From the NCBI RefSeq assembly GCF_002095475.1, contig NZ_MLFR01000040.1:1-43779 (forward strand): 43,779 nucleotides of DNA. Reading direction: 5' to 3'. Shown here one piece after another: positions 7,963-16,228 of this stretch. How positions within the stretch are numbered: position 1 is the stretch's first letter; each line of letters begins with the position of its first letter. The DNA is from Pantoea rwandensis. GTDB lineage: Bacteria > Pseudomonadota > Gammaproteobacteria > Enterobacterales > Enterobacteriaceae. A program made the position numbers and the translations under genes. The notes beneath the pieces are model-generated. The model ran no database searches. It saw only the letters and a list, made by a program, of their open reading frames with translations, and had not been told where the DNA came from.

Positions 7963-8994
7963 TTAAAAGGTTAACTGGACTTTTGCTGCACGGGTTTTGT
8001 CCCCGGCAAACTGCAAGGCCGCATCAATGTCCTGCAAATCGAACTCACCGCTGAACAGCGGGAGTGGCTTAACCACACCGTTTGCCAGCCATTCAACGGC
8101 GGTATTAAATTCGTGAGTGAAACGGAAAGAACCCACCAGCTGAATCTCTTTGGCAATCAGCGCCATGATCGGGAAGTTCGGGATAGTGCCGCCCATGCCG
8201 ACCTGCACCAGCGTGCCTTTGGCGCACACCACGTCCAGACAACGCTGCAGCGAAGAGGGATGGCCTGAGGCTTCAAACGCCACATCGAAATAGCCTTTAT
8301 CCGCGAGATACGGCGCGAAATCGCCGTCAGCGGCGTGGATAACCTCGGTTGCACCCATCTGCTGCGCCATCTCTAATGAGCGTTCGCTGATATCGCTGCA
8401 CACCACCGATGCCGCACCGCGCGCTTTAGCGGCGGCGGCAATCAAGCAACCAATCGGACCCACGCCAGAGATAAACACGTGCTTGCCGGTGAGATCGCCC
8501 GCCTGATGGGTGGCGTGAATGCATACCGCCAGTGGCTCGGCAAACACCATCACCGTTTCATCCGCGTCTTGCGGGAAAGGCACGCACTGTTTGCTGTCCA
8601 CGACTTTGTATTGCGTAAAGCCGCCATCGACATGCGGCACATACATGGCGCTGCCGAAGAAGCGCATTGAAGTGCACTGGTTTTCCTGATCGCGCTGGCA
8701 ATATTTGCACTCACCGCAGGGTTTGGACGGATTGACCGCCACTTTTTGATCCGGCTTGAGATGAGGATCATCGCTCTCCACCACTTGGCCAATCACTTCG
8801 TGACCGAGGATCATCGGCATTTTGACTTCGAAGCTGCCGACTTTCCCTTCCTGGTAGTAGTGCAGGTCGGAACCACAAATGCCGCCACGCGTAATGCGTA
8901 CCAGCGTGCCTTTGCCGTCCCACTTCACCTGCTGCTGCGCGACGCTGACCTGTTTTTTACCGGTAATGACGCAGGATTGCGTTTCGATATTCAT
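7963..8994 (-). CDS. idnD: L-idonate 5-dehydrogenase IdnD
   Basis: IdnD oxidises L-idonate to 5-ketogluconate with NAD+, the first step of the pathway. It is a zinc-dependent medium-chain dehydrogenase of 343 residues, the E. coli length. The catalytic-zinc Cys is in GGICGSDLHYY and the Glu/His pair in LGHEVIG; the structural zinc is held by CGECKYC followed seven residues later by another Cys. The Rossmann motif is SGVGPIGCL. The open frame extends to 9069, but ATG at 8994 (MNIETQSC) follows GGGGAA and matches the E. coli start. Upstream lie a CRP site and a -10-like TATGAC, so it heads the operon. Confidence 0.95.
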   Translation of the reverse strand: MNIETQSCVITGKKQVSVAQQQVKWDGKGTLVRITRGGICGSDLHYYQEGKVGSFEVKMPMILGHEVIGQVVESDDPHLKPDQKVAVNPSKPCGECKYCQRDQENQCTSMRFFGSAMYVPHVDGGFTQYKVVDSKQCVPFPQDADETVMVFAEPLAVCIHATHQAGDLTGKHVFISGVGPIGCLIAAAAKARGAASVVCSDISERSLEMAQQMGATEVIHAADGDFAPYLADKGYFDVAFEASGHPSSLQRCLDVVCAKGTLVQVGMGGTIPNFPIMALIAKEIQLVGSFRFTHEFNTAVEWLANGVVKPLPLFSGEFDLQDIDAALQFAGDKTRAAKVQLTF

Positions 8995-9024
8995 TGTTTC
9001 CCCATTGGGTGCCGTTGCAATGGG

Positions 9025-9070
9025 GTCATAAAAGCGGGATTGGCACGGCAAAACTGTGAACCAGATCACT
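9025..9070 (-). promoter_or_regulatory. idnDOT promoter region with CRP site
   Basis: TGTGA-ACCAGA-TCACT at 9055-9070 matches the CRP consensus TGTGA-N6-TCACA at nine of ten positions. A -10-like TATGAC lies on the minus strand at 9030-9025, placing the CRP centre about 41-45 bases before the likely start, as at class II CRP promoters. This agrees with known catabolite control of the E. coli idn operon. Confidence 0.65.
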
Positions 9071-9085
9071 CAAATTCATGTTACG

Positions 9086-9147
9086 AAAAAGGTGTTACCT
9101 GGAACGTGAACTGCTCGTACAGAAGATGGAATCGGGATCACCTTTTT
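9086..9147. repeat. Inverted repeat AAAAAGGTG/CACCTTTTT
   Basis: AAAAAGGTG (9086-9094) is perfectly repeated in inverse at 9139-9147, 44 bases away. Next to the left arm GTGTTACC-T-GGAACGTG (9093-9109) loosely resembles a GntR/IdnR-type dyad. Either arm could be a protein site, or the pair could fold in RNA. No function is proven. Confidence 0.35.
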
Positions 9148-9158
9148 CTGAGAAAAAC

Positions 9159-9172
9159 CAAGACCGGTCTTG
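9159..9172. promoter_or_regulatory. Perfect 14-bp palindrome, candidate LacI-type operator
   Basis: CAAGACCGGTCTTG is its own reverse complement. The ACCGGT centre with a central CG resembles LacI/GalR-family operators. IdnR and GntR of E. coli are LacI-family and bind sites that, as I recall, also contain TTACCGGTAA. It sits between idnD and fadH and could serve either gene. The cognate factor is not in the window. Confidence 0.4.
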
Positions 9173-9269
9173 AGGATTAACCGCAGTGAGCTATGTCATT
9201 ATCGCCGCACCCTCACCCGGGAAAGTTGTCTGGATTGAGTCTGACAGGAGTCATCACTATAGAGCTAAT

Positions 9270-9374
9270 CCATTAGCCCATCACATCGTACTATTACAGG
9301 GCGCGCAGGTGTCTTCCCGTGCCTGACGAAGGAGTCCGAACACTTCGTTAGCGACTTGCCGCCCTGCTTTTTTT
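9270..9374 (+). ncRNA. Candidate small RNA or fadH leader attenuator
   Basis: A sigma70-like promoter precedes it: TTGAGT (9235-9240), 17 bases, TATAGA (9258-9263). The predicted RNA has a small GCTAA/TTAGC hairpin (9264-9277), then a structure closed by CAGGGCG (9297-9303) and CGCCCTG (9360-9366). That structure encloses a CAGG/CCTG stem and a CGAAG/CTTCG stem (7 bp with a G-U pair). Seven T follow at 9368-9374. It therefore looks like a complete terminated transcript of about 105 nt that ends some 90 bases before fadH. I do not recognise it as a known enterobacterial small RNA. Confidence 0.4.
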
Positions 9375-9465
9375 GAGGTTTCTCACAGCCTGAGCGCCGC
9401 GAATTTCCATCCCGTCCATTTCCCGCTAGAGTTCACTCATCCGACCACTTTCTGAGACTGTGATC

Positions 9466-11469
9466 ATGACTGAGCACTACGCCCACCTGTTTGCCCCGCT
9501 GGATCTGGGATTTACCCAGTTGAAAAACCGTTTCCTGATGGGCTCGATGCACACTGGGCTTGAAGAACATGCCGATGGTGCGGCGCGTCTAGCCGCGTTT
9601 TATGCGGAACGTGCACGTGAGGGGGTGGCGCTGATTGTCACTGGGGGGATTGCTCCGAATCCGCAAGGTGTGGTCGCACACGGCGGGGCCATCCTCAATC
9701 ATGAGAGCCAATGCGAATGGCACCGATCGCTCACCGATGCCGTACATGCCGAGGGCGGTAAAATCGCCCTGCAAATTCTGCATGCTGGACGGTATAGCTA
9801 TCAGCGCGACCTGGTCGCCCCTTCAGCCCTTCAGGCGCCGATTAACCCGTTCACACCGCGCGAACTGAGCGATGCAGAGATTCGCCAGACCATTGCCGAC
9901 TTCGCCCACTGCGCTCGCTTAGCCCAGCAGGCGGGTTATGATGGCGTGGAGATCATGGGCTCTGAAGGCTATCTGATTAATCAGTTTTTGGTCGCGCACA
10001 CTAACCATCGCGACGATCACTGGGGCGGCGATGTGCTGCGCCGTCGGCGTTTCGCGCTGGAGATCACTCAGGCGGTACGTGAAGCCGTCGGTCCGGAATT
10101 TATTATTATTTTCCGCCTGTCGATGCTCGATCTGGTGAATAACGGCAGCTCACTGGAAGAGACGCTGGCGTTGGCCCAAGCGCTTGAGCAGTGCGGCGTT
10201 ACCCTGTTTAACAGCGGCATCGGCTGGCACGAAGCGCGCATTCCCACCATCGCCACCTGCGTCCCGCGAGCCGGATTCGCCTGGGTGACGCAACATCTGC
10301 GTGAAGCGGTTTCAGTGCCGGTTATCGCGACCAACCGTATCAACCATCCACAGGTGGCGGAATCACTGCTGCGCGATGGCATTGCCGATATGGTGTCGTT
10401 GGCGCGCCCTTTCCTTGCCGATGCAGCCTTTGTGCGCAAAGCGCAAGCCGGACAGCCTGATGCCATCAACACCTGCATCGCCTGTAACCAGGCCTGTCTC
10501 GATCAGATTTTCGTCGGCAAAGTCACCTCTTGCCTGGTCAATCCACGTGCCTGCCACGAAACCCTGATGCCGGTCATTCCTGCTCAACAGCCTAAACATA
10601 TTGCAGTGGTGGGTGCCGGTCCTGCGGGAATGGCATTTGCGCTACAGGCGGCCGAGCGTGGGCATCAGGTGACGCTGTATGAAGAGGATGCGCAGATTGG
10701 CGGCCAGTTTAATATCGCCCGCCAGATCCCCGGTAAACAGGAGTTCAGCGAAACGCTGCGCTATTTCCGCCATCAGCTCGACGCAGCGGGTGTAGTGATT
10801 CGCACCGACCATCGCGTCAGCGCTGATGAACTGGAAGAAGCGGATGAAGTGGTGATCGCCACCGGCATTACTCCACGCCAACTTGCGATTCCCGGCATTG
10901 ATCACCGCAGCGTGCTCAGCTATCTCGATGTCATCCGCGATAAAAAACCAGTGGGCCAGCGGGTGGCGATCATCGGAGCAGGCGGTATTGGCTTTGATAC
11001 CGCCGAGTTTTTGCTGCATCAAAATGCGCATGAAGATTTCTATCAAAGCTGGGGGATCGATCATAGCTTGCAGGCGCGCGGCGGGTTAGTGCGCCCACAA
11101 CCGCTAGCCGCCGATCGTCAAATCTGGCTGTTGCAGCGCAAGTCTGGCAAACCCGGTGCGGGGCTGGCAAAAACTACTGGCTGGATTCACCGCGCCAGTT
11201 TACAGGCACACGGTGTGCAGTTGTGGGGCGACGTCGAGTATCTGAAGATTGATGATGCAGGATTGCACCTACGCCATCAGGGCGAGCCGATCACGCTAGC
11301 GGTGGACAACGTGGTGATTTGTGCCGGGCAGGAACCGATGCGTCAGCTGGCGGATGAGCTGGCCGCACGCGGCAAAGCGGTAAGGCTGATTGGCGGAGCC
11401 GATGTGGCGCAGGAGCTGGATGCTCGCCGCGCCATCGCACAGGCCACTGAGCTGGCGCTCAGTGTCTGA
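9466..11469 (+). CDS. fadH: 2,4-dienoyl-CoA reductase (NADPH) FadH
   Basis: FadH reduces 2,4-dienoyl-CoA thioesters so that polyunsaturated fatty acids can enter beta-oxidation. The 667-residue protein has the layout of E. coli FadH. An FMN TIM barrel (about 1-340) carries SMHTGLEE, LQILHAGRYSYQ and GSEGYLINQF. A 4Fe-4S segment follows with CIACNQAC and Cys at VTSCLVNPRAC. FAD and NADPH Rossmann domains follow, with VVGAGPAGMAFA and AIIGAGGIGFDTA. The frame opens with a GTG at 9460, but the ATG at 9466 fits homologues better; the ribosome site is weak. It ends directly against the convergent rlmG with no terminator between. Confidence 0.95.
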   Translation: MTEHYAHLFAPLDLGFTQLKNRFLMGSMHTGLEEHADGAARLAAFYAERAREGVALIVTGGIAPNPQGVVAHGGAILNHESQCEWHRSLTDAVHAEGGKIALQILHAGRYSYQRDLVAPSALQAPINPFTPRELSDAEIRQTIADFAHCARLAQQAGYDGVEIMGSEGYLINQFLVAHTNHRDDHWGGDVLRRRRFALEITQAVREAVGPEFIIIFRLSMLDLVNNGSSLEETLALAQALEQCGVTLFNSGIGWHEARIPTIATCVPRAGFAWVTQHLREAVSVPVIATNRINHPQVAESLLRDGIADMVSLARPFLADAAFVRKAQAGQPDAINTCIACNQACLDQIFVGKVTSCLVNPRACHETLMPVIPAQQPKHIAVVGAGPAGMAFALQAAERGHQVTLYEEDAQIGGQFNIARQIPGKQEFSETLRYFRHQLDAAGVVIRTDHRVSADELEEADEVVIATGITPRQLAIPGIDHRSVLSYLDVIRDKKPVGQRVAIIGAGGIGFDTAEFLLHQNAHEDFYQSWGIDHSLQARGGLVRPQPLAADRQIWLLQRKSGKPGAGLAKTTGWIHRASLQAHGVQLWGDVEYLKIDDAGLHLRHQGEPITLAVDNVVICAGQEPMRQLADELAARGKAVRLIGGADVAQELDARRAIAQATELALSV

Positions 11470-12588
11470 TTAACGCAGTTTGACCGAGCGCAGCACCACA
11501 AACTTGGCGTTCGACGCCACCAGTTCACAGTTGCCAAACAGCTTTTTCATTTTGACGTGATAACCGAGGTGGCGGTTGCCGACAATACGCAACTCGCCGC
11601 CATATTGCAGGCAGCGCTTGGCATCGCGCAGCATTTGCCAGGCAAGATGATCGGTCACCGCGTGCTGCTGGTGGAACGGCGGATTGCACAGCACCGCGTG
11701 CAGACGATCCGACGGGAATCCACTCAGCACGTTATTGACGCGGAACTGACAGCGCGCCAGATCCTGCGGACGGTTCACTTCCACGTTCAACTTACTGGAC
11801 GCCACGGCCATATAAGATTCGTCATAGAACAGTACGTCCGCCTGCGGGTTCTGCTCCAGCGCCAGCAAACCAATCACGCCGTTGCCGCAGCCGAGATCGA
11901 GGATTTCACCTTCAATATCTGACGGCAGGTGCTGCATAAAGAAGCGCGCGCCCACATCCAGCGATCCGCGTGAGAACACGTTGGCGTGGTTGTGAATCTG
12001 GTAAGACGAATCGTCCAGCGGCCATACGGTGGTATCTGACACCTCTGGCAGCTTTGGCTCGGTGAAGTTGCAGTAAATCAGACGGGCTTTTTTCCACGCC
12101 AGCGAAGTTTTGCTCTCACCGAGAACGCGATCAAACAGCTGCTGCGTGGAGTTGTGGATATCTTTGGCTTTGGCTGCGCCAAGGATCAGCGTATCTGACG
12201 TCACCACTTTACGCAGCGCGCGCAGCTGATGTTCCAGCAGGGCCAGCGCTTTAGGGATCTTGATCAGTACTGCGGCGGGCGCAGCAGGCAGTGGCGCCAG
12301 GCTATCGATAAAGTGCACCTGATCTTCATCCATCTCATTGAGACGCAGGTTCTGCTTCGCCGCCTGTTCACTCAATAACGAGTCGCTGACGTGCCACACT
12401 TCACGGCCATTTAATCCGCAGGTCAGTGCACCGAAGCTGTCGTTGAACACCAGCACCGGTCCTTCTGGCAGTTCTTGCTGCAACAGATATTCATCGGCGG
12501 AATCCCACGCCTGTAACGGGCTTTCTTCACGCATTGGCGGGAAGCGCTGCAGTGTCAGCGTGCGATTGGTCAGTTCAAGTTGGCTCAT
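11470..12588 (-). CDS. rlmG: 23S rRNA m2G1835 methyltransferase RlmG
   Basis: RlmG methylates the N2 of G1835 in 23S rRNA using S-adenosylmethionine. The 372-residue protein has an N-terminal RNA-binding half and a C-terminal Rossmann methyltransferase with GEILDLGCGNGVIGL (SAM motif) and the NPPF catalytic tetrad in VLCNPPFHQQHAV. This matches the E. coli family at nearly the same length (378). GGAG lies five bases before the ATG at 12588; the longer open frame to 12609 lacks a ribosome site. It is divergent from ygjP, as in E. coli. Confidence 0.93.
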   Translation of the reverse strand: MSQLELTNRTLTLQRFPPMREESPLQAWDSADEYLLQQELPEGPVLVFNDSFGALTCGLNGREVWHVSDSLLSEQAAKQNLRLNEMDEDQVHFIDSLAPLPAAPAAVLIKIPKALALLEHQLRALRKVVTSDTLILGAAKAKDIHNSTQQLFDRVLGESKTSLAWKKARLIYCNFTEPKLPEVSDTTVWPLDDSSYQIHNHANVFSRGSLDVGARFFMQHLPSDIEGEILDLGCGNGVIGLLALEQNPQADVLFYDESYMAVASSKLNVEVNRPQDLARCQFRVNNVLSGFPSDRLHAVLCNPPFHQQHAVTDHLAWQMLRDAKRCLQYGGELRIVGNRHLGYHVKMKKLFGNCELVASNAKFVVLRSVKLR

Positions 12589-12669
12589 GGAATCTCCGGC
12601 GTGGTACACTTTGCGCGATTTTCGCCCTAAAAAGGGGGCGCAGTATACTGTCTTTCGTCGGGAATCCCA

Positions 12670-13170
12670 ATGTCATTAATCTATCTGCAGGGTTACCCTG
12701 AAAACATCCTCGATCAGGTACAGTTGCTAATTGATAATCAGCGACTGGGCAGCTTTTTGCAGGAACGCTATCCCAACACACACGATGTTGTCAGCGATCG
12801 GGCACTTTACGACTACACCCAAGCGCTGAAAAGCCGCTACATGCGCAGCGCCCCGCCGGTGAGCAAAGTGATTTGGGACAATAAAATCAAAGTGATGAAA
12901 CATGCACTTGGCCTGCACACCGCCATCTCGCGCGTGCAGGGTGGCAATCTGAAGGCGAAAGCCGAGATCCGCATCTCTACCTTCTTCCGTCTCGCGCCCG
13001 AGCCCTTTATGCGGATGATCGTGGTGCACGAATTGGCGCATCTGAAAGAGAAAGAGCACGACAAAGCCTTTTACCAGCTCTGCTGCCACATGGAACCGGA
13101 TTACCACCAGCTAGAGTTTGACGCCCGCCTGTGGATGACAGATCAGGCGATGCGGGGGAATGCGGCTTAA
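12670..13170 (+). CDS. ygjP: YgjP, UTP pyrophosphatase / M48-like metallohydrolase
   Basis: The 166-residue protein closely follows E. coli YgjP, which has been reported to hydrolyse UTP. The zinc-site motif HELAH is at 120-124, with a third His at 130 (KEKEHDKAF). The long LHTAISRVQGG-LKAKAEIR segment is conserved. The ATG is preceded by GGGAATCCC, an unremarkable ribosome site. It sits beside rlmG as in E. coli. Its stop TAA overlaps the stop codon of the convergent ClC gene within the palindrome TTAA. Confidence 0.9.
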   Translation: MSLIYLQGYPENILDQVQLLIDNQRLGSFLQERYPNTHDVVSDRALYDYTQALKSRYMRSAPPVSKVIWDNKIKVMKHALGLHTAISRVQGGNLKAKAEIRISTFFRLAPEPFMRMIVVHELAHLKEKEHDKAFYQLCCHMEPDYHQLEFDARLWMTDQAMRGNAA

Positions 13171-14846
13171 AGGAACTCCTGCGCCTTCTGAATCAAACTG
13201 GTTTTGGTCAACGCGCCCATAAAGCGCCGCTCCTGCGGATTGTTCAACACGGGCAAGCGCTCCAGCGTTACCCGCGCAAACGCCTCCCAACCTTCGCGCA
13301 TGCTCTGGTTCTGGAAGATGCACGGGAAGTTATCGTCCATTACGCTGCTGACCGGTGAATCCAACGTGATCTCCTGCGATAACACTTTGCGGGAGATATC
13401 GTGGATGGACACCACCCCGAGGAACTGTCCTGCACTGTTGATCACATACACATAGCGTTCACGCTTCAATGAACTCACCGCCAATGCTTGCCCTACGGAC
13501 TCCTCTGGCTGGAGCGCCGCTCCGGGAATGATCAGCTGGTCTACGCGCATATTATCGAAGTCGAATTTCGCTTCTGAACGGCTGAAGTGATTGCTCACCA
13601 CCGGATAGGTGCTGGCAGATTGCAGTCGGTATACCACCATAGAAGCCAGCACCGAGGCGATCATGATCGGGAATAACAGGCTGCTGTTGAGCGTCATCTC
13701 CAGCACCATTAGCATCGCCATTAACGGTGCCTGACTGACAGCCGCCAGCACCGCCGCCATGCCTATCGCCGCATACAGTAAGGTGTCACCCACCGGTAAA
13801 TGCAGCACTGCGCCCATCTGTGCCAGCGCCACACCGAGTAGAGCGCCGATTAATAAGGACGGCGTGAACAAGCCGCCGACGGCGTTGGACCCCACCGACA
13901 GCGTGGTCGCCAACGTTTTTAGCACCAGCAGGCCAATCAATCCCGCCAATACATAGTGGCCATCAATGATTTTCACTATCACTTCGTAGCCGTTACCCAA
14001 AATGTCAGTGGAGATCAGTGCCAGGAAACCGACCGCTAAGCCGCCAAGACCCAGGCGCGCTGGCAGTGATTTGATTCGGGCAAACTGCGCTTTGCTACGA
14101 GCAATCAGTTTGATCAACAACCATCCCGCTAATCCTGCCGCTAAACCAATGACGATGGTCATCAGCAAACTACTGATATCCATTTGGAAAAGAGCTTCAG
14201 AGAGAGGATAAAGCGCGCTGCGAAAACCCAGTGACCACATGGTCATCACCGCCACCGCCGAGGCGACAATCAAAGGAATTAACCGCTGCAAGGCAGAGAT
14301 ACCGAACGCAATCTCCGCCACAAAGATTGCTGAAGCCAGCGGGGCGTGATACACCGAAGAGAGGCCTGCGGCGGCGGCCATTGCCACAATATCGCTGTTA
14401 CGCATCTGCGGAAACCAGCGCCCCATCAGGCTGCCACTCAACGCGGAGAGTTGCACCATCGGCCCCTCTTTACCAATTGAGGCACCGCTGCCGATACTGG
14501 CAATCGACGAGAGTGCACGGAACAGCGAGGTTTTGGTCGGCACCGCATCCAGGCGCGCATTAATTACTTCGAGGTAGTCGGTTTTAACCGTTTCCTGCTT
14601 CTCAATCGCCACCGCATAGCGCAGGAAAAATCCTGCCAGCACACCGCCCGCGCCCACCAGCAGCGGCCAGAAAATCCATGGCCAGACGTGCATTGCCACA
14701 GTGATTTCGCTGTCGCTGTTAAACAGCAGGCGGTTGATAAGATCAATAACGCCGCGAAAGGCCAACGTCACCAGCGAAGCGACAAACCCTACGGGAATCG
14801 CGATCAGTAAGGTGGTCCAGTTCAATGCATGTTTACTTCCACTCAC
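13167..14846 (-). CDS. ClC-family chloride channel/antiporter with CBS pair
   Basis: This 559-residue inner-membrane protein has the ClC fold (about 1-420) followed by two CBS domains (about 425-555), which in this family bind nucleotides and gate transport. The anion-filter motif reads GSGASIGKEGPMVQ; the Glu in KEGP is the gating glutamate. The Glu in APLASAIFVAE aligns with the internal proton glutamate of E. coli ClcA (Glu203), so a Cl-/H+ exchanger is more likely than a plain channel. E. coli ClcA and ClcB are shorter and, as I recall, lack CBS domains. It lies between ygjP and ygjR, a position without such a gene in E. coli K-12, which suggests an insertion here or a loss there. Confidence 0.9.
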   Translation of the reverse strand: MSGSKHALNWTTLLIAIPVGFVASLVTLAFRGVIDLINRLLFNSDSEITVAMHVWPWIFWPLLVGAGGVLAGFFLRYAVAIEKQETVKTDYLEVINARLDAVPTKTSLFRALSSIASIGSGASIGKEGPMVQLSALSGSLMGRWFPQMRNSDIVAMAAAAGLSSVYHAPLASAIFVAEIAFGISALQRLIPLIVASAVAVMTMWSLGFRSALYPLSEALFQMDISSLLMTIVIGLAAGLAGWLLIKLIARSKAQFARIKSLPARLGLGGLAVGFLALISTDILGNGYEVIVKIIDGHYVLAGLIGLLVLKTLATTLSVGSNAVGGLFTPSLLIGALLGVALAQMGAVLHLPVGDTLLYAAIGMAAVLAAVSQAPLMAMLMVLEMTLNSSLLFPIMIASVLASMVVYRLQSASTYPVVSNHFSRSEAKFDFDNMRVDQLIIPGAALQPEESVGQALAVSSLKRERYVYVINSAGQFLGVVSIHDISRKVLSQEITLDSPVSSVMDDNFPCIFQNQSMREGWEAFARVTLERLPVLNNPQERRFMGALTKTSLIQKAQEFL

Positions 14847-14985
14847 CTACGCTTCCCCGTTTGCTGGTTAAAAAAAGCTGCTGCATCATCATATTGGAAT
14901 GCGGATCTCAGGATCAAATTTCGTCTGACCGTGGCTCCGCTGAACATGGTACTCTGCCGCATTACTGTTGCAGGAGAGCTATACC

Positions 14986-15972
14986 GTGATTCGTTTTGCT
15001 ATTGTGGGAACCAACTGGATTACTCGCCAGTTTATCGACGCCGCGCATGAGACCGGCAAAATGAAACTGCACGGTGTCTATTCGCGCCAGCAATCACAGG
15101 CCGATGCCTTTATCGCCGATTATCCCTGCAAACTGACCTTTACGTCTCTCGACGATTTGGCAACCAGCCCGGAGATCGATGCCGTTTACATCGCCAGCCC
15201 CAATGCACTCCACGCTGAACAGGCCATCCTGTTTATGTCGCATGGCAAGCACGTGATTTGTGAAAAGCCGATGGCGTCGAATCTCCGTGAAGCCGAAGCG
15301 ATGATCGCCTGCGCGCGTCAGCATCAGGTGGTGTTGTTTGAAGCGTTTAAAACCGCCAGTTTGCCAACCTTCCTGCAACTGCAAAAAGCGATGCCGCAGT
15401 TGGGTAAGCTGCGTAAAGCGTTAATTAATTACTGCCAATATTCGTCACGTTACCAGCGTTATCTTGATGGTGAAAACCCCAATACCTTTAATCCGCGCTG
15501 GTCGAACGGTTCGATCATGGATATTGGCTTCTACTGCCTGGCCGCAGCGGTGACCTTATGGGGAGAGCCGCAGCAGGTACAGGCACAGGCTTCCCTGTTG
15601 GCGAGTGGCGTGGATGCGCATGGCGTCGTCGTACTGGGTTATGGCGATTTTGATGTCACGCTGCTGCACTCGAAAGTGAGTGATTCCCTGATCCCGAGTG
15701 AAATCCAGGGTGAAGCCGGTTCGCTGGTGATCGACAAAATCTCAGAAGGCCAGCAGCTGCGTTTTATCCCGCGCGGTGGCGAAAGCCAAAATCTGACGCA
15801 GCCGCAGCACACCAATACTATGCTGTACGAAGCAGAAACGTTTGCAGAGTTAGTTGCGCAGCGTCTGGTTGAGCATCCTGCGTTGGAAACATCACGCATC
15901 ACGGCCAAACTGCTGACGGAGATTCGCCGACAGACTGGAGTCGTGTTCCCTGCAGATCAGGCTAAAGTGTAA
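14986..15972 (+). CDS. ygjR: YgjR, Gfo/Idh/MocA-family oxidoreductase
   Basis: This NAD(P)-dependent oxidoreductase of unknown substrate has 328 residues. It opens with the Rossmann motif IRFAIVGTNWITRQF and carries the family signature CEKPMASN near residue 95, whose Lys is usually catalytic. NGSIMDIGFYCL marks the C-terminal alpha/beta domain. The protein closely follows E. coli YgjR. The start is GTG at 14986, well spaced from AGGAG; the frame could open at a TTG at 14968, but that codon lies inside the ribosome-site region. It is followed by the alx riboswitch. Confidence 0.9.
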   Translation: MIRFAIVGTNWITRQFIDAAHETGKMKLHGVYSRQQSQADAFIADYPCKLTFTSLDDLATSPEIDAVYIASPNALHAEQAILFMSHGKHVICEKPMASNLREAEAMIACARQHQVVLFEAFKTASLPTFLQLQKAMPQLGKLRKALINYCQYSSRYQRYLDGENPNTFNPRWSNGSIMDIGFYCLAAAVTLWGEPQQVQAQASLLASGVDAHGVVVLGYGDFDVTLLHSKVSDSLIPSEIQGEAGSLVIDKISEGQQLRFIPRGGESQNLTQPQHTNTMLYEAETFAELVAQRLVEHPALETSRITAKLLTEIRRQTGVVFPADQAKV

Positions 15973-16032
15973 ATATTGCAAAATATTTCAAACTCCCCAT
16001 TGAATCCTTTCGCGGTTGGACGTATCTTCACC

Positions 16033-16206
16033 GCTGCAAAGGGGAGTAACTTGTAAGCTGATTGATCGTCATTACGATGCTAAACGCATCCGGTCGTCAG
16101 GCAACCCGGAATCTATTCTGAGTTGTAAGTGAGACCTTGCCGGAAGGCGAGGTTTGCTTGCAGCTTATCAAAAGCGGCTAACGTCTTCTGACTTAGCCGT
16201 TTTTTT
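16033..16206 (+). promoter_or_regulatory. yybP-ykoY manganese riboswitch / PRE element (sraF) of alx
   Basis: A seven-base P1 stem (GCTGCAA at 16033-16039 with TTGCAGC at 16158-16164) encloses the two conserved loops of the class: GGGGAGTA at 16041-16048 and CCGGAAGGCGAGGT around 16140-16153. The family binds Mn2+, and in E. coli this leader also answers to alkaline pH. Immediately downstream CGGCTAA (16175-16181) and TTAGCCG (16193-16199) form a terminator followed by seven T, 22 bases before the alx ATG. Control can thus act on transcription as well as translation. Confidence 0.9.
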
Positions 16207-16228
16207 ATTTTCCGGACAGGATACGACT

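Noticed and set aside
16154..16228. N-terminal extension of alx
   Set aside because: The extension would run through the riboswitch and its terminator; the conserved protein begins at 16229.
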